A DNA stretch of 64,000 nucleotides from Planctomycetota bacterium (GTDB lineage Bacteria; Planctomycetota; OFTM77), in contig JAJDCO010000133.1 in NCBI GenBank assembly GCA_029260795.1, forward strand, positions 1-64,000, read 5' to 3'. The position numbers were made by a program, and so were the translations under genes. The notes beneath the pieces were generated by a model. The model was not told where the DNA came from. It did not search any database and saw only the letters and a program-made list of their open reading frames with translations. Shown piece by piece: positions 32,022 through 40,274 of the stretch (positions within the stretch are counted from its first letter, which is position 1; every line of letters begins with the position of its first letter).

Positions 32022-34397
32022 ATGAAGAACAACACACGCGGTAGCGGCACGCCCGGCCCTCGACCGCTCGCGATGGGTCGGTGGACCGCTCTAGTCCTGG
32101 TCATGGCGCTGTGGATGGGCTCCGCGATGGGCACAGGCGCCACTGCGCCGGCCCAGGACGCCGATCCTCGGCCGAGCCGGGTCGTCCCCGTCGACCACCC
32201 GCGGCTGCTGGCGACCGCGGACGAGCTGCCCGGACTGCGTGCGCGCTTCGCTGCGCCGAGGAACGCGGAGCTCGCGGAGTGGCTCCGCGCGGTCGCCGCC
32301 TCCGATGATGACGGGACGCTCCCCGACGGCAAGCCCGACGACCGCAAATCCTTCGTCTTCTATGCTCGGGCAATCCTCTACGGGCTCGAGGGTGACGAGG
32401 CCGTCGGGCGGACGGCGATCGAGATGGCCTTGGACACCTTCTCGAGCCTGACGGCTACTTACCAGAGCGACGGCCTCTTCGTCTCGCGCGCGATCAGCTC
32501 GGCGCTGCAGCACGCGGCCTTCGTCTACGACTGGTGCTACGACCTCTTCGTCGACGACGACGAGCGGCGCGAGTTCATCTCCGCGGCGCTGCGCGTGGCG
32601 ACCCACACCGAGTACGGCTGGCCGCTGACCCAGCGGGCTGAGTACTTCGTCGGGAGCCACTACTGTGAGGACACGCACCCGACGATGCTCGCGCTGGGGA
32701 TCGCGATCTACGACGAAGATCCTTCGGTCTTCGACGCCATGGCGTCCCATCTCACGGACAAGTTCGCGCCGGTGCGCAACTTCATCTACGCGGGGCACCG
32801 CCACCACCAGGGCAGTGCCTACGGGCCCTCACGGTTCTACTGGGAGGTCGTTTCGGCGCTCTTCGCCGCGCGCCTCAACGCTCCGGCGCCCTATGGGGCC
32901 GCGCAGGGCCAGGTGCCGTTCTACCCGTTCTACACCTGCATGCCGAACGGCCGACCGCTCGTCGAGGGCGACGACTGGCTCTACCGCTTTCCTCCCCGGC
33001 GCGTGAGCCCGCTCGTTCCTCTGGCCCTGTCGACGATGTACCAGGATGGCCATCTGCTCGACCTCGCCCGACGCTACGACACCGGCCAGGGCGACCGGAT
33101 CACGATGTTTCTCGTCGCCGACGAGGATCTCCAGCCGAAGTCCGTCGAGGAGCTCCCGCTGAGCCGCACCTTCGGCAGCCCGTTCGGCACGATGGTCGCC
33201 CGCACGGGCTGGGACATCGAGGGGGGCGAGGCGAGCGCCGTGGCCGCCGCTCGGATGAACGTCAAGGAGGTCTTCTTCGGCAACCACGACCACCTCGACG
33301 CCGGGCACTTCTCGCTTTACTACAAGGGCACACTGGCCATCGACTCGGGGACCTACGACGGCGGCGGCTATGGCAAGGCGCACCACCGCAACTACAACCA
33401 GCGCAGCGTGGCCCACAACACGATCCTCGTCCTCGATCCCGACGAGCCGCGGATGCGCTCGTATCGGGGTGGGCCCGAGCTGGCGCGCGACGGCGGCCAG
33501 ATGTGGGTCTACGGACGGCCGGGCAGCCCCGTCGACCTGCCTCGGCTGAAGCGGATGTACCAGCGCAGCACGATCCTCGCCCACAGCATCGGTCCCGAGA
33601 CCGACGCGCCGCGCTTCAGCTATCTCAAAGGCGACATCGCCGGGGCCTACGCGGCGCCGCCGCCCTACCCGGCCAAGGTTGAGCGTGCCCGGCGCTCGTT
33701 CGTCTTCATCAACCTGAAGGACACGGACCACCCCGCCGCGCTGGTGGTCTACGACGTGGTCCGCTCGGCGCAGCCGGAGTTCGAGAAGCGCTGGCTGCTG
33801 CACAGCGTCGCCGAGCCCGACGTCGTCGACAACGTGACCACGGTGCTGCGCACGGACGGGGGCTTCAACGGCAAGCTGGTCAACCACACCTTTTTGCCGA
33901 AGCGCGGCAACCGCACCATCCGCAAGGTCGGCGGCCCAGGCAAAGAGTTCTGGGTCGAGGGCAAGAACTACCCGGTGGCGCCCAATGGCCTCTCCCCGGA
34001 GGCGGGCGCTTGGCGCATCGAGCTGAGCCCGATCGAGCCGGCCGTCGAGGATCGGTTCTTGAACGTGATGCAGGTGGCCGATGCCTCGCGCTCCGGCAAG
34101 CCCGGTCCCGAGCCGCTGCCGGTGACGATGATCGAATCCACCCATGTGGTGGGGGTCGTCATCGCCTCCAACGTCGTGCTTTTCAGCCGAAGCGGGGACG
34201 TGATCGATCAACCGGTCAACTTCAACACTCCGGCGCGCATCGGGCACCTCCACCTGCTCGTCACCGACCTCGCCCCCGGAGCCTGGCAGATCTCATCGCC
34301 CGGCGGTCAGACCTCGACCTACGAGGTCACGGCCACCGCCAAGAGCTGCTGGCTCACCGGCCGCGCCGGCAAGTATCGACTCGCGCCGCTTCGCTGA
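32022..34397 (+). CDS. Secreted heparinase II/III-like polysaccharide lyase
   Basis: This 791-residue protein has a signal region (WTALVLVMALWMGSAMG) and an N-terminal block DHPRLLATADELPGLRAR typical of heparinase II/III-like proteins. An (alpha/alpha) toroid follows, with SHYCEDTHPTMLALG. The conserved beta-sandwich block GNHDHLDAGHFSLYYKGTLA is followed by DSGTYDGGG and RSVAHNTILV. Such enzymes cleave uronic-acid polysaccharides (heparin, alginate, ulvan-like) by beta-elimination. The precise glycan is unknown. GGGAG precedes the ATG at 32022; an ATG at 32076 is also possible. Confidence 0.88.
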   Translation: MKNNTRGSGTPGPRPLAMGRWTALVLVMALWMGSAMGTGATAPAQDADPRPSRVVPVDHPRLLATADELPGLRARFAAPRNAELAEWLRAVAASDDDGTLPDGKPDDRKSFVFYARAILYGLEGDEAVGRTAIEMALDTFSSLTATYQSDGLFVSRAISSALQHAAFVYDWCYDLFVDDDERREFISAALRVATHTEYGWPLTQRAEYFVGSHYCEDTHPTMLALGIAIYDEDPSVFDAMASHLTDKFAPVRNFIYAGHRHHQGSAYGPSRFYWEVVSALFAARLNAPAPYGAAQGQVPFYPFYTCMPNGRPLVEGDDWLYRFPPRRVSPLVPLALSTMYQDGHLLDLARRYDTGQGDRITMFLVADEDLQPKSVEELPLSRTFGSPFGTMVARTGWDIEGGEASAVAAARMNVKEVFFGNHDHLDAGHFSLYYKGTLAIDSGTYDGGGYGKAHHRNYNQRSVAHNTILVLDPDEPRMRSYRGGPELARDGGQMWVYGRPGSPVDLPRLKRMYQRSTILAHSIGPETDAPRFSYLKGDIAGAYAAPPPYPAKVERARRSFVFINLKDTDHPAALVVYDVVRSAQPEFEKRWLLHSVAEPDVVDNVTTVLRTDGGFNGKLVNHTFLPKRGNRTIRKVGGPGKEFWVEGKNYPVAPNGLSPEAGAWRIELSPIEPAVEDRFLNVMQVADASRSGKPGPEPLPVTMIESTHVVGVVIASNVVLFSRSGDVIDQPVNFNTPARIGHLHLLVTDLAPGAWQISSPGGQTSTYEVTATAKSCWLTGRAGKYRLAPLR

Positions 34398-34548
34398 GCT
34401 GCGGTGGTCCGAAAGCGTTGACCCGATAATCGTGGCGCGATCGTCGGAGAAATCGCGTTTCCCCAGGGGACGAGAGACACCGCCGGCAGGCTCGCACGAG
34501 TGAGGTGCGGCTCTTGCCGTGGGTTGAGAAGCCGTTGAGGGATTGCCC

Positions 34549-35202
34549 ATGAGAACCGCCGCATTCATTCTGCTTCTCATCGGGACCGCTCTACCGAGCT
34601 GTGCGACGAGGGCCCTGTGGGGAAAAACCGGAAACGACACGCACCGCGACGTGACCCAGGTGGCCGTACGGCATCGAGCGGAGGCCGCAGTCCAGGACAT
34701 CACCTTCTGGCGAACCGAGTACTGCCAGCAGGCGATCGGCATGTCCTATCGGTACGTCTCTGGCGAGCTGGAGGAGGTCGACGTCCCGAGTGACGACCGT
34801 CCCTACCGCCTCGTCATGGCGCCCCGCTCCAACGAGCAGAAGTTCCAGGACCTCGTGACCGACCCGGCCGCCATCGAAGCTATCTCCTGGGAATACCGCC
34901 CAGATGAGCCCCATCCGAGGGCACGGATCCAGGTCGGGAACGAGGAATGGACGGGAGACGTGGGGTTGACTTGGACCGAAGTCGAACCCGAGCCGCTCTC
35001 AGAGCCCACCTCGGCGCTTCCGGTCACCATCCGCCAGACGACCCACGAGACCTCGTACCTCCAAGTCTTCGTCCGCGCGGCGGTGACCCCCATTACGCTC
35101 GCCCTGGATGTGGCCACTGTGGGACTGGTGGTTCTCGCGAAAACAGAGCATCACTGTCACAGCGGCTGCAGATGCAAAGGTGTTCTCAAGCTCTGGAAGT
35201 GA
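34549..35202 (+). CDS. Hypothetical lipoprotein
   Basis: This 217-residue protein has a lipoprotein signal (FILLLIGTALPSCATR) whose cysteine should be lipidated. The mature part is mixed strand and helix, and a second hydrophobic segment (AVTPITLALDVATVGLVVLA) near residue 180 precedes a Cys/His-rich tail HHCHSGCRCKG. That tail looks able to bind metal, but there is no family support. The ATG at 34549 directly precedes the signal. Confidence 0.65.
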   Translation: MRTAAFILLLIGTALPSCATRALWGKTGNDTHRDVTQVAVRHRAEAAVQDITFWRTEYCQQAIGMSYRYVSGELEEVDVPSDDRPYRLVMAPRSNEQKFQDLVTDPAAIEAISWEYRPDEPHPRARIQVGNEEWTGDVGLTWTEVEPEPLSEPTSALPVTIRQTTHETSYLQVFVRAAVTPITLALDVATVGLVVLAKTEHHCHSGCRCKGVLKLWK

Positions 35203-35244
35203 CAGCACTTTCGAGTCCGCCTTTCCGGCCTCGAGGCGAGACAT

Positions 35245-35266
35245 GGCCAGGGCCAGGGCCAGGGCC
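35245..35266. repeat. Short GGCCAG tandem repeat
   Basis: GGCCAG is repeated 3.7 times in the gap between the lipoprotein and NYN genes. On the minus strand it encodes an Ala-Leu run in an unsupported frame. Confidence 0.6.
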
Positions 35267-35494
35267 ATAAAGACTGCGCAAACCCGTCCAGTTCTCATCA
35301 GCAACACTCCTTGTCGGGCGCTTGCTCCTTCGCATCATCTGGCGGCAGGAACCCAGGCTCTCCGGCCGTCCGGGCCATCGCCGTACCGTATCCTGTTCCT
35401 TCTGGGCGTCGATGGATTCTCCCTCGTTCTCGCGACGGCCGTGAGCGTCCCGTTCCCGGCACGAATCTCTCGCCAAAGCGGTCCTGGAGGACTC

Positions 35495-35863
35495 GTGTAC
35501 CTCGTCGATGGCAACAACGTCATGGGCCAACGCGTCGGCTGGCATCGGGACAAGCCCGCCGCTCGTCGGCGCCTCATCTCCGACCTGGTCCACTTCGCCG
35601 AAGGCGGCGAGCGCGTGACGGTGGTCTTCGACGGACGGCCCGATCCGGACACCCCGGACGGCTCGTCGCGGGGGGACGTGCAGGTGTTCTTCGCTCACCC
35701 GGGTGCGACCGCGGACGATCGCATCATCGAGCTCCTCGATGAGCAGCCCGAGCGAGCCGATTGGATCGTCGTCACGTCGGATCGCGAGCTCGTATCGCGT
35801 GCGCAATCGCGAGGCTGCCGAGTCCTGCGGTCCGGTGAGCTTCGGCGGCGTCTCGGCGACTAG
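35495..35863 (+). CDS. NYN-domain (PIN-like) ribonuclease family protein, YacP-like
   Basis: This 122-residue protein is almost entirely a NYN domain. YLVDGNNVMGQ carries the first aspartate and the Asn pair. VTVVFDGRPDPDTP and GATADDRIIEL supply further acidic residues. WIVVTSDRELVSRA is the last motif. YacP/Rae1-like members are metal-dependent RNases that act on RNA or ribosomes. The GTG at 35495 has GGAGG four bases upstream and directly precedes the first strand; the longer frame upstream lacks domain support. Confidence 0.85.
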   Translation: MYLVDGNNVMGQRVGWHRDKPAARRRLISDLVHFAEGGERVTVVFDGRPDPDTPDGSSRGDVQVFFAHPGATADDRIIELLDEQPERADWIVVTSDRELVSRAQSRGCRVLRSGELRRRLGD

Positions 35864-36058
35864 TCGCTGTACAAAAGGCTGGCCGCGATCTCACCGCCTC
35901 GATCCGGATGCTGCCGCTGACCACGGGGCCGGCGTCGGTATCGCTCACCGGTTGAAGCCGAAGTGTCCTCTGGTCAGCGGCCGAGCACAGCGTCGCAGTC
36001 AGGTCGCACCCCACGACGGGAAGACGCGCTCGTCTCCCGAGCAGACATCGGTGAGGAT

Positions 36059-36370
36059 CGGGTCCACTGCGCGTTGCGGCGATTGCTCGAGGAGCATGGT
36101 TCGGGATCACCTCCCTTGCCGACCTCCCTCGATCTCTATCGGGAGCCGACGGCCGTCACACCGGACTCTCTCCATTACCTACTCCATGACCTCTTCGAAG
36201 CGAATACGTCTTGGGAGCTCGAGACGAAGCGAGCCACGGCCGTGCAGACCCCAGCCGGCACTTGGACGGTGACGCTTCAGATTCGGCCGCGCAAGCTCGT
36301 GGTCGATGGTCGTCGTTCGGGAATGGGAGTGAGCTCTCCGCCTCTCGACGTGGTCAAGAAAAGCGCTTGA
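36059..36370 (+). pseudogene. Relic of the C-terminus of an M1-peptidase/ABC-2 permease protein
   Basis: The frame encodes ALRRLLEEHGSGSPPLPTSL, LDLYREPTAVTP, LLHDLFEANTSWELET, and WTVTLQIRPRKLVVDG. This succession I recognise as the extreme C-terminus of large (over 1000-residue) bacterial proteins that join an ABC-2 permease to an M1 aminopeptidase. Only about 100 residues remain. Nothing upstream matches the rest, and the end (SPPLDVVKKSA) departs from the family. It therefore looks like a remnant left by deletion. Confidence 0.6.
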
Positions 36371-36501
36371 CCCTGTACCGAGGTGCCGACCTTAGACTCA
36401 CAGTGCGCGGAGCGACGAGGAGCTGGCACTCTCCAGTCTCTCGATGACGAAGACTGGGTCTGCTCGATCACACCGGCGCCTAACGGTGGCTCTCTGAGCG
36501 C

Positions 36502-37707
36502 GTGCCCGGTTTTCGAAACCTTGGAGATCGCCCCTTGCTCCACCCCAAACCTACCGCCGACTCTGAGAACCACGCTGCCCTCTGTGCTTCGTGCAGGCAC
36601 CAGGGCAGGCGGGTCAAGCCGGTCACTCTCGAGTCGCTTCTGACCGAGCAGGCTAAGACCCGGGCAACCACCTTCGAGGGCTTCTACTTCTGTGCAGAGG
36701 CGGGTTGCGACGTGGCCTACTTTCAACCGGAGTCCGGCGAGCGGTTCGTGCGCACGGACGTCCGCGTTCGTATCGGCCTGAAGGAGACGGAGTCGCCTCG
36801 TCCGATCTGCTACTGCTTCGACCACACCTTCGAGGAGATCCAGGCGGAGGTGGGCTCGTCGGGGTCTTCAAAGATAGCGGACGACATCACGGCCAAGTGT
36901 CGCCAGGGCCTCGATCGGTGCGAGGAAGCCAATCCAAAGGGATCCTGTTGCCTGGGCGACGTTCGCAGAGCCGTCCGGGAGTTGCAGGCGAGGCTCGACG
37001 GCGCTCTCGCTGTTCCGCCCCAAGACACGAGTCCGGAGGCGGCCGCGGATTGTTGCGAGGTCTCGGCGGCGTCGGATACGAGCTCTGAGCCGGGAAACGG
37101 AAACGCCGGGATCTGGGTTGCCGGAGGCGCGGTCGTCTCGGCGATCTTCTCGTCGGCTTGCTGCTGGCTGCCACTGCTCCTGATCGCGTTTGGCGCTTCC
37201 GCAGCCGGAGTGGCCGGATTCTTCGAAGCCTACCGTCCTTATCTTCTCGTCGTGACGGGGCTTCTTCTCGCCGGAGGCTTCTACCTGGTGTACTTCCGCA
37301 AGGAGCAGTGTGCTCCTGGAGACGCCTGCGCCGTTCCCAATTCGAAGCTCTCCCGCTTCAACAAGATCATGCTCTGGGTTGCGACCGCCGCGGTCCTCGG
37401 CTTCACCTTCTTTCCGAGCTACGTGGGCAAGGTCGTCGGTTCCTCGGGTTCGAACATGGCTGGATCGCGGACGTCAGCCGGCGTGATGAGGCTCTACCGA
37501 GTCGAGGGAATGACGTGCGAGGGATGCGCGTTGCCTCTCCAGGCGCAGCTGGCTTCGCTCGGCTGTGTCGAGGCTGTAGAGGTCTCGTACGAAGACAAGC
37601 TCGCCCGATTGATCGTCCAACCGCGGGGGGCCTCGGTGGCCCACGAGATCATCCTCGCCGCGATTCGCGAGGCTGGTTACGAAGGTCATCTCGTTCGGGA
37701 AGAGTGA
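36502..37707 (+). CDS. CopZ-like metallochaperone / MerT transporter / HMA domain fusion
   Basis: This 401-residue protein fuses three parts. Residues 20-160 carry a zinc-binding segment (LCASCRHQGRRV, FYFCAEAGCDVAYF) and a BFD-like [2Fe-2S] segment (CYCFDHTFEEI, KGSCCLGDV), as in the N-terminus of Archaeoglobus CopZ. Residues about 205-300 are a MerT-like membrane unit with the Cys pair in SACCWLPLLLIAFGASAAG, then AYRPYLLVVTG. From about 330 comes an HMA domain with GMTCEGC. MerT and MerP move Hg(II) inward. Here both are on one chain with a redox-type chaperone. The start is a GTG at 36502. No merR or merA is nearby, so mercury versus another soft metal is open. Confidence 0.85.
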   Translation: MPGFRNLGDRPLLHPKPTADSENHAALCASCRHQGRRVKPVTLESLLTEQAKTRATTFEGFYFCAEAGCDVAYFQPESGERFVRTDVRVRIGLKETESPRPICYCFDHTFEEIQAEVGSSGSSKIADDITAKCRQGLDRCEEANPKGSCCLGDVRRAVRELQARLDGALAVPPQDTSPEAAADCCEVSAASDTSSEPGNGNAGIWVAGGAVVSAIFSSACCWLPLLLIAFGASAAGVAGFFEAYRPYLLVVTGLLLAGGFYLVYFRKEQCAPGDACAVPNSKLSRFNKIMLWVATAAVLGFTFFPSYVGKVVGSSGSNMAGSRTSAGVMRLYRVEGMTCEGCALPLQAQLASLGCVEAVEVSYEDKLARLIVQPRGASVAHEIILAAIREAGYEGHLVREE

Positions 37708-37836
37708 AACCTCCGAGCCCGCACTCGGCACGAGGCTTCCCCTTACCCTTGGAGAGTGCGGACAGACCCCTTGTCGGGCGGAGCCTCGGTCGACGTCGGG
37801 ATGCCGGCCGCGATCGCTTTCGCTACGATCGCGCTC

Positions 37837-40173
37837 ATGAGAAACCACCACACATGCGTCGTGCTGGTCGGGGCGCTGCTACTCGCGGGGAGCCTCGGCG
37901 TCGCGGGGGCTCAGACCAAGGAAGCCGCCCAGGTCGCACCTCCGGCGCTGCTGCCGCGTCCACTCGAGCTGACGATGGGGAAGGGCGCTCTGAGCCTCGG
38001 ATCGGACGTGTTCATCCGCTACTCGGAGAGAGACGCGTCACGTGCGGGCGAGCGATCGCTGCAGGCGCATGCCCAGGTGCTCGCCGAGGAGATCGAGCTC
38101 CTGACCGGATTGCGGCCGCGCGTTGTCCAAGAGTCGAGTGCCACGACCGGGATCGGAATCCGATTGGCGTTCGAGAAGCCGAAGGGTGAGCTCGCCGCCA
38201 TTGAGGAAGAGGAACGTCACGGATACCGGCTCGAGGTCGATGCCGAAGGCGTGCGCGTCGCGGCGCGCTATTCGAAGGGCGTCGCTCACGGGACGGCGAC
38301 GCTGCTGCAATGCATCGCCGCGGTCGACGGCGGCTTCCGGCTGCCGTTCCTGACGGTGCGCGACGAGCCCCTGCACGCCTACCGATCCGTCATGATCGAC
38401 GTGGCCCGGCAACCGCATGGCATCGCCGTACTGGAGGACGTCGTGCGGTTGGCGCGACTCTACAAGATCCGGTACGTGCAGCTGCATCTGACCGACGACC
38501 AGCACTTCACGTTTCCATTCCCGCCGATCACGGACACACTGCGCGCGAACCACGCCTACACGCGTGACGAGCTGATTCGGCTAGTCGCCTACGCGGATGC
38601 CCGCGGCGTGACCCTCATCCCCGAGATCGACCTGCCGGGACACTCCTCACGCATCAAGGAGTCCGGGTACCTGGCCAAGGCCAAGACCGATCGCGACGTC
38701 GCCTCACTCCAGCACTTCACGGCACTGCATGCGTTGCTCGACGAGGTCATGACGGTCTTCAGTAGCTCGCCGTACCTCCACATTGGCGGCGACGAGTCGG
38801 GCGCTGGCGACGCACTGCTACCGTTCTTGGGATCCATGCAGCGCTACGTGCGCAGCCGTGGGCGTCGGCTGATCGTGTGGGAAGGATTCCACGGCGCCCC
38901 CGTCGAGGTGCTTCCGGCGAAGGGACCGGATCGTGTGCTGGTCGCGGCCTGGGAGTCCTCGTACAACCCGCCTTGGAATCTCCTGAGTGCCGGATACCAG
39001 CTGATCAACGCGAGCTGGAAGCCCCTCTACGTCGTGGGCGGTGACACGCTCGTGCACCCGGGCTCGAGCGGCGGCCGCATGTGGTCCCCCGCCACGCTCG
39101 CGGCGTGGCGCAAAGACCTCTTCCAGCACTGGGAGCCCGGTCGGCCGGTGTTCGACGACCGCGGCCCCGGCGACGACGATCGGAACGACGGCAACTGGCT
39201 CGTGCCTCCTGAATGGCGGGACCAGGTGGTCGGGGCCCAGGTCAGTGTGTGGGAGCAGAAGGAGAGCTCGCTGATCCGCGATCTCCGGCATCGCCTGCCC
39301 GTCGTCGCCGAGAGATTGTGGTCGGGAAACGGGGCCGACCCAACTGAGCTGCTGGCGCGGGCCCGGCGAGTCGATCGGCAAGTCTTCGCCATCGTTCAGC
39401 CGGTGGAGATCACGCCCGAGTCCGAGGGCAAGCAACCCATCGAGAGCTTCTACCGACCGATGCCAGACGACGAGACGCCGGTGACGCTTCACAACCGCAG
39501 TCGGCTCGAGGGCTCGATTCGCTACTCGATGCTGCCGTTCCAGGGTAGCTTCACCTGGATCGACTTCCCCGAGCCGAAGGACCCGATCAAGGCAGGCCGC
39601 ACCGACTCGAAGCCGTTCTTGCTGAAGGGAGGCGGCAGCGTTCGAGCTCGTCTCTTCCGCGACGACGGAACGCCCGTCGGAGGCGGCACCTGGGCGCGCT
39701 TCCTGAGCTGGCCGGACCGGGTCCAGGTGACCGAGGTCGACATCGGGCGGAGAACACCTTCGACGGTCCCCGACCTGGCGTCACTCAGCACGGTCGTTCG
39801 GAGGTACCGCTTGCCGATGCTGCGGGGCCCCATCGGATCGAGCGGAGTTGTGGGGCAGATGTTCGAAGCGCGGCTTCAGGTTCCGAGTGACGGCGAGTAC
39901 CAGATCTCGCTCAAGACGCAGTCGGGGAGGGCATCCCTCTACCTGGACCTCGATCGCGATGGCTCGTGGTCCGCGAACGAGCTCCTGATCGAGAACACCC
40001 CGACCTCGGAAGAGCCTCAGACCGTGACGGTGACTCTAGGACGCGACGCTCCGTACTCGCTGCGAATCGATCACGCCTCCGGTCTGCCGCGACCCGTCGT
40101 GCTGGCGTACCTCGAGGGTCCGGGCCTCGAGAAGCGCGAGGAGCTGTCGCCCTACCTTCTTCCGATCGACTGA
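37837..40173 (+). CDS. Secreted beta-N-acetylhexosaminidase (GH20)
   Basis: This 778-residue protein has a signal peptide (VVLVGALLLAGSLGVAGA). A GH20b N-terminal domain (LLPRPLELTMGKGALSLG) is followed by the GH20 barrel. YRSVMIDVARQ and VQLHLTDDQHFTFPFP are standard blocks, and HIGGDESG holds the catalytic pair D319-E320 for substrate-assisted cleavage of terminal GlcNAc/GalNAc. The last 200 residues form beta-rich domains, one with YLDLDRDGSWSANE, an EF-hand-like calcium loop. It acts outside the cytoplasm on chitin- or glycan-derived sugars. The ATG at 37837 is preferred to the longer frame. Confidence 0.92.
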   Translation: MRNHHTCVVLVGALLLAGSLGVAGAQTKEAAQVAPPALLPRPLELTMGKGALSLGSDVFIRYSERDASRAGERSLQAHAQVLAEEIELLTGLRPRVVQESSATTGIGIRLAFEKPKGELAAIEEEERHGYRLEVDAEGVRVAARYSKGVAHGTATLLQCIAAVDGGFRLPFLTVRDEPLHAYRSVMIDVARQPHGIAVLEDVVRLARLYKIRYVQLHLTDDQHFTFPFPPITDTLRANHAYTRDELIRLVAYADARGVTLIPEIDLPGHSSRIKESGYLAKAKTDRDVASLQHFTALHALLDEVMTVFSSSPYLHIGGDESGAGDALLPFLGSMQRYVRSRGRRLIVWEGFHGAPVEVLPAKGPDRVLVAAWESSYNPPWNLLSAGYQLINASWKPLYVVGGDTLVHPGSSGGRMWSPATLAAWRKDLFQHWEPGRPVFDDRGPGDDDRNDGNWLVPPEWRDQVVGAQVSVWEQKESSLIRDLRHRLPVVAERLWSGNGADPTELLARARRVDRQVFAIVQPVEITPESEGKQPIESFYRPMPDDETPVTLHNRSRLEGSIRYSMLPFQGSFTWIDFPEPKDPIKAGRTDSKPFLLKGGGSVRARLFRDDGTPVGGGTWARFLSWPDRVQVTEVDIGRRTPSTVPDLASLSTVVRRYRLPMLRGPIGSSGVVGQMFEARLQVPSDGEYQISLKTQSGRASLYLDLDRDGSWSANELLIENTPTSEEPQTVTVTLGRDAPYSLRIDHASGLPRPVVLAYLEGPGLEKREELSPYLLPID

Positions 40174-40220
40174 TTGATGGCTAAGGCTCTGGCCCCCGGC
40201 CGTCGATCTTCAGAGTCGCC

Positions 40221-40257
40221 AAGTCCATCGCGCTGAGGGCATCGGCGCGATGGACTT
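40221..40257. terminator. Bidirectional stem-loop terminator
   Basis: AAGTCCATCGCGC and GCGCGATGGACTT form a perfect 13-bp stem around an 11-base loop, midway between two convergent genes. Both outer ends carry short T/A runs. Confidence 0.75.
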
Positions 40258-40274
40258 TGTCCCACAGACGAGCG

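Noticed and set aside
34999-35307. Minus-strand frame with an Ala/Leu-rich hydrophobic start, like a small secreted protein
   Set aside because: The hydrophobic run comes from a short GGCCAG tandem repeat, and the frame then runs antisense through the lipoprotein gene with no homology landmarks.
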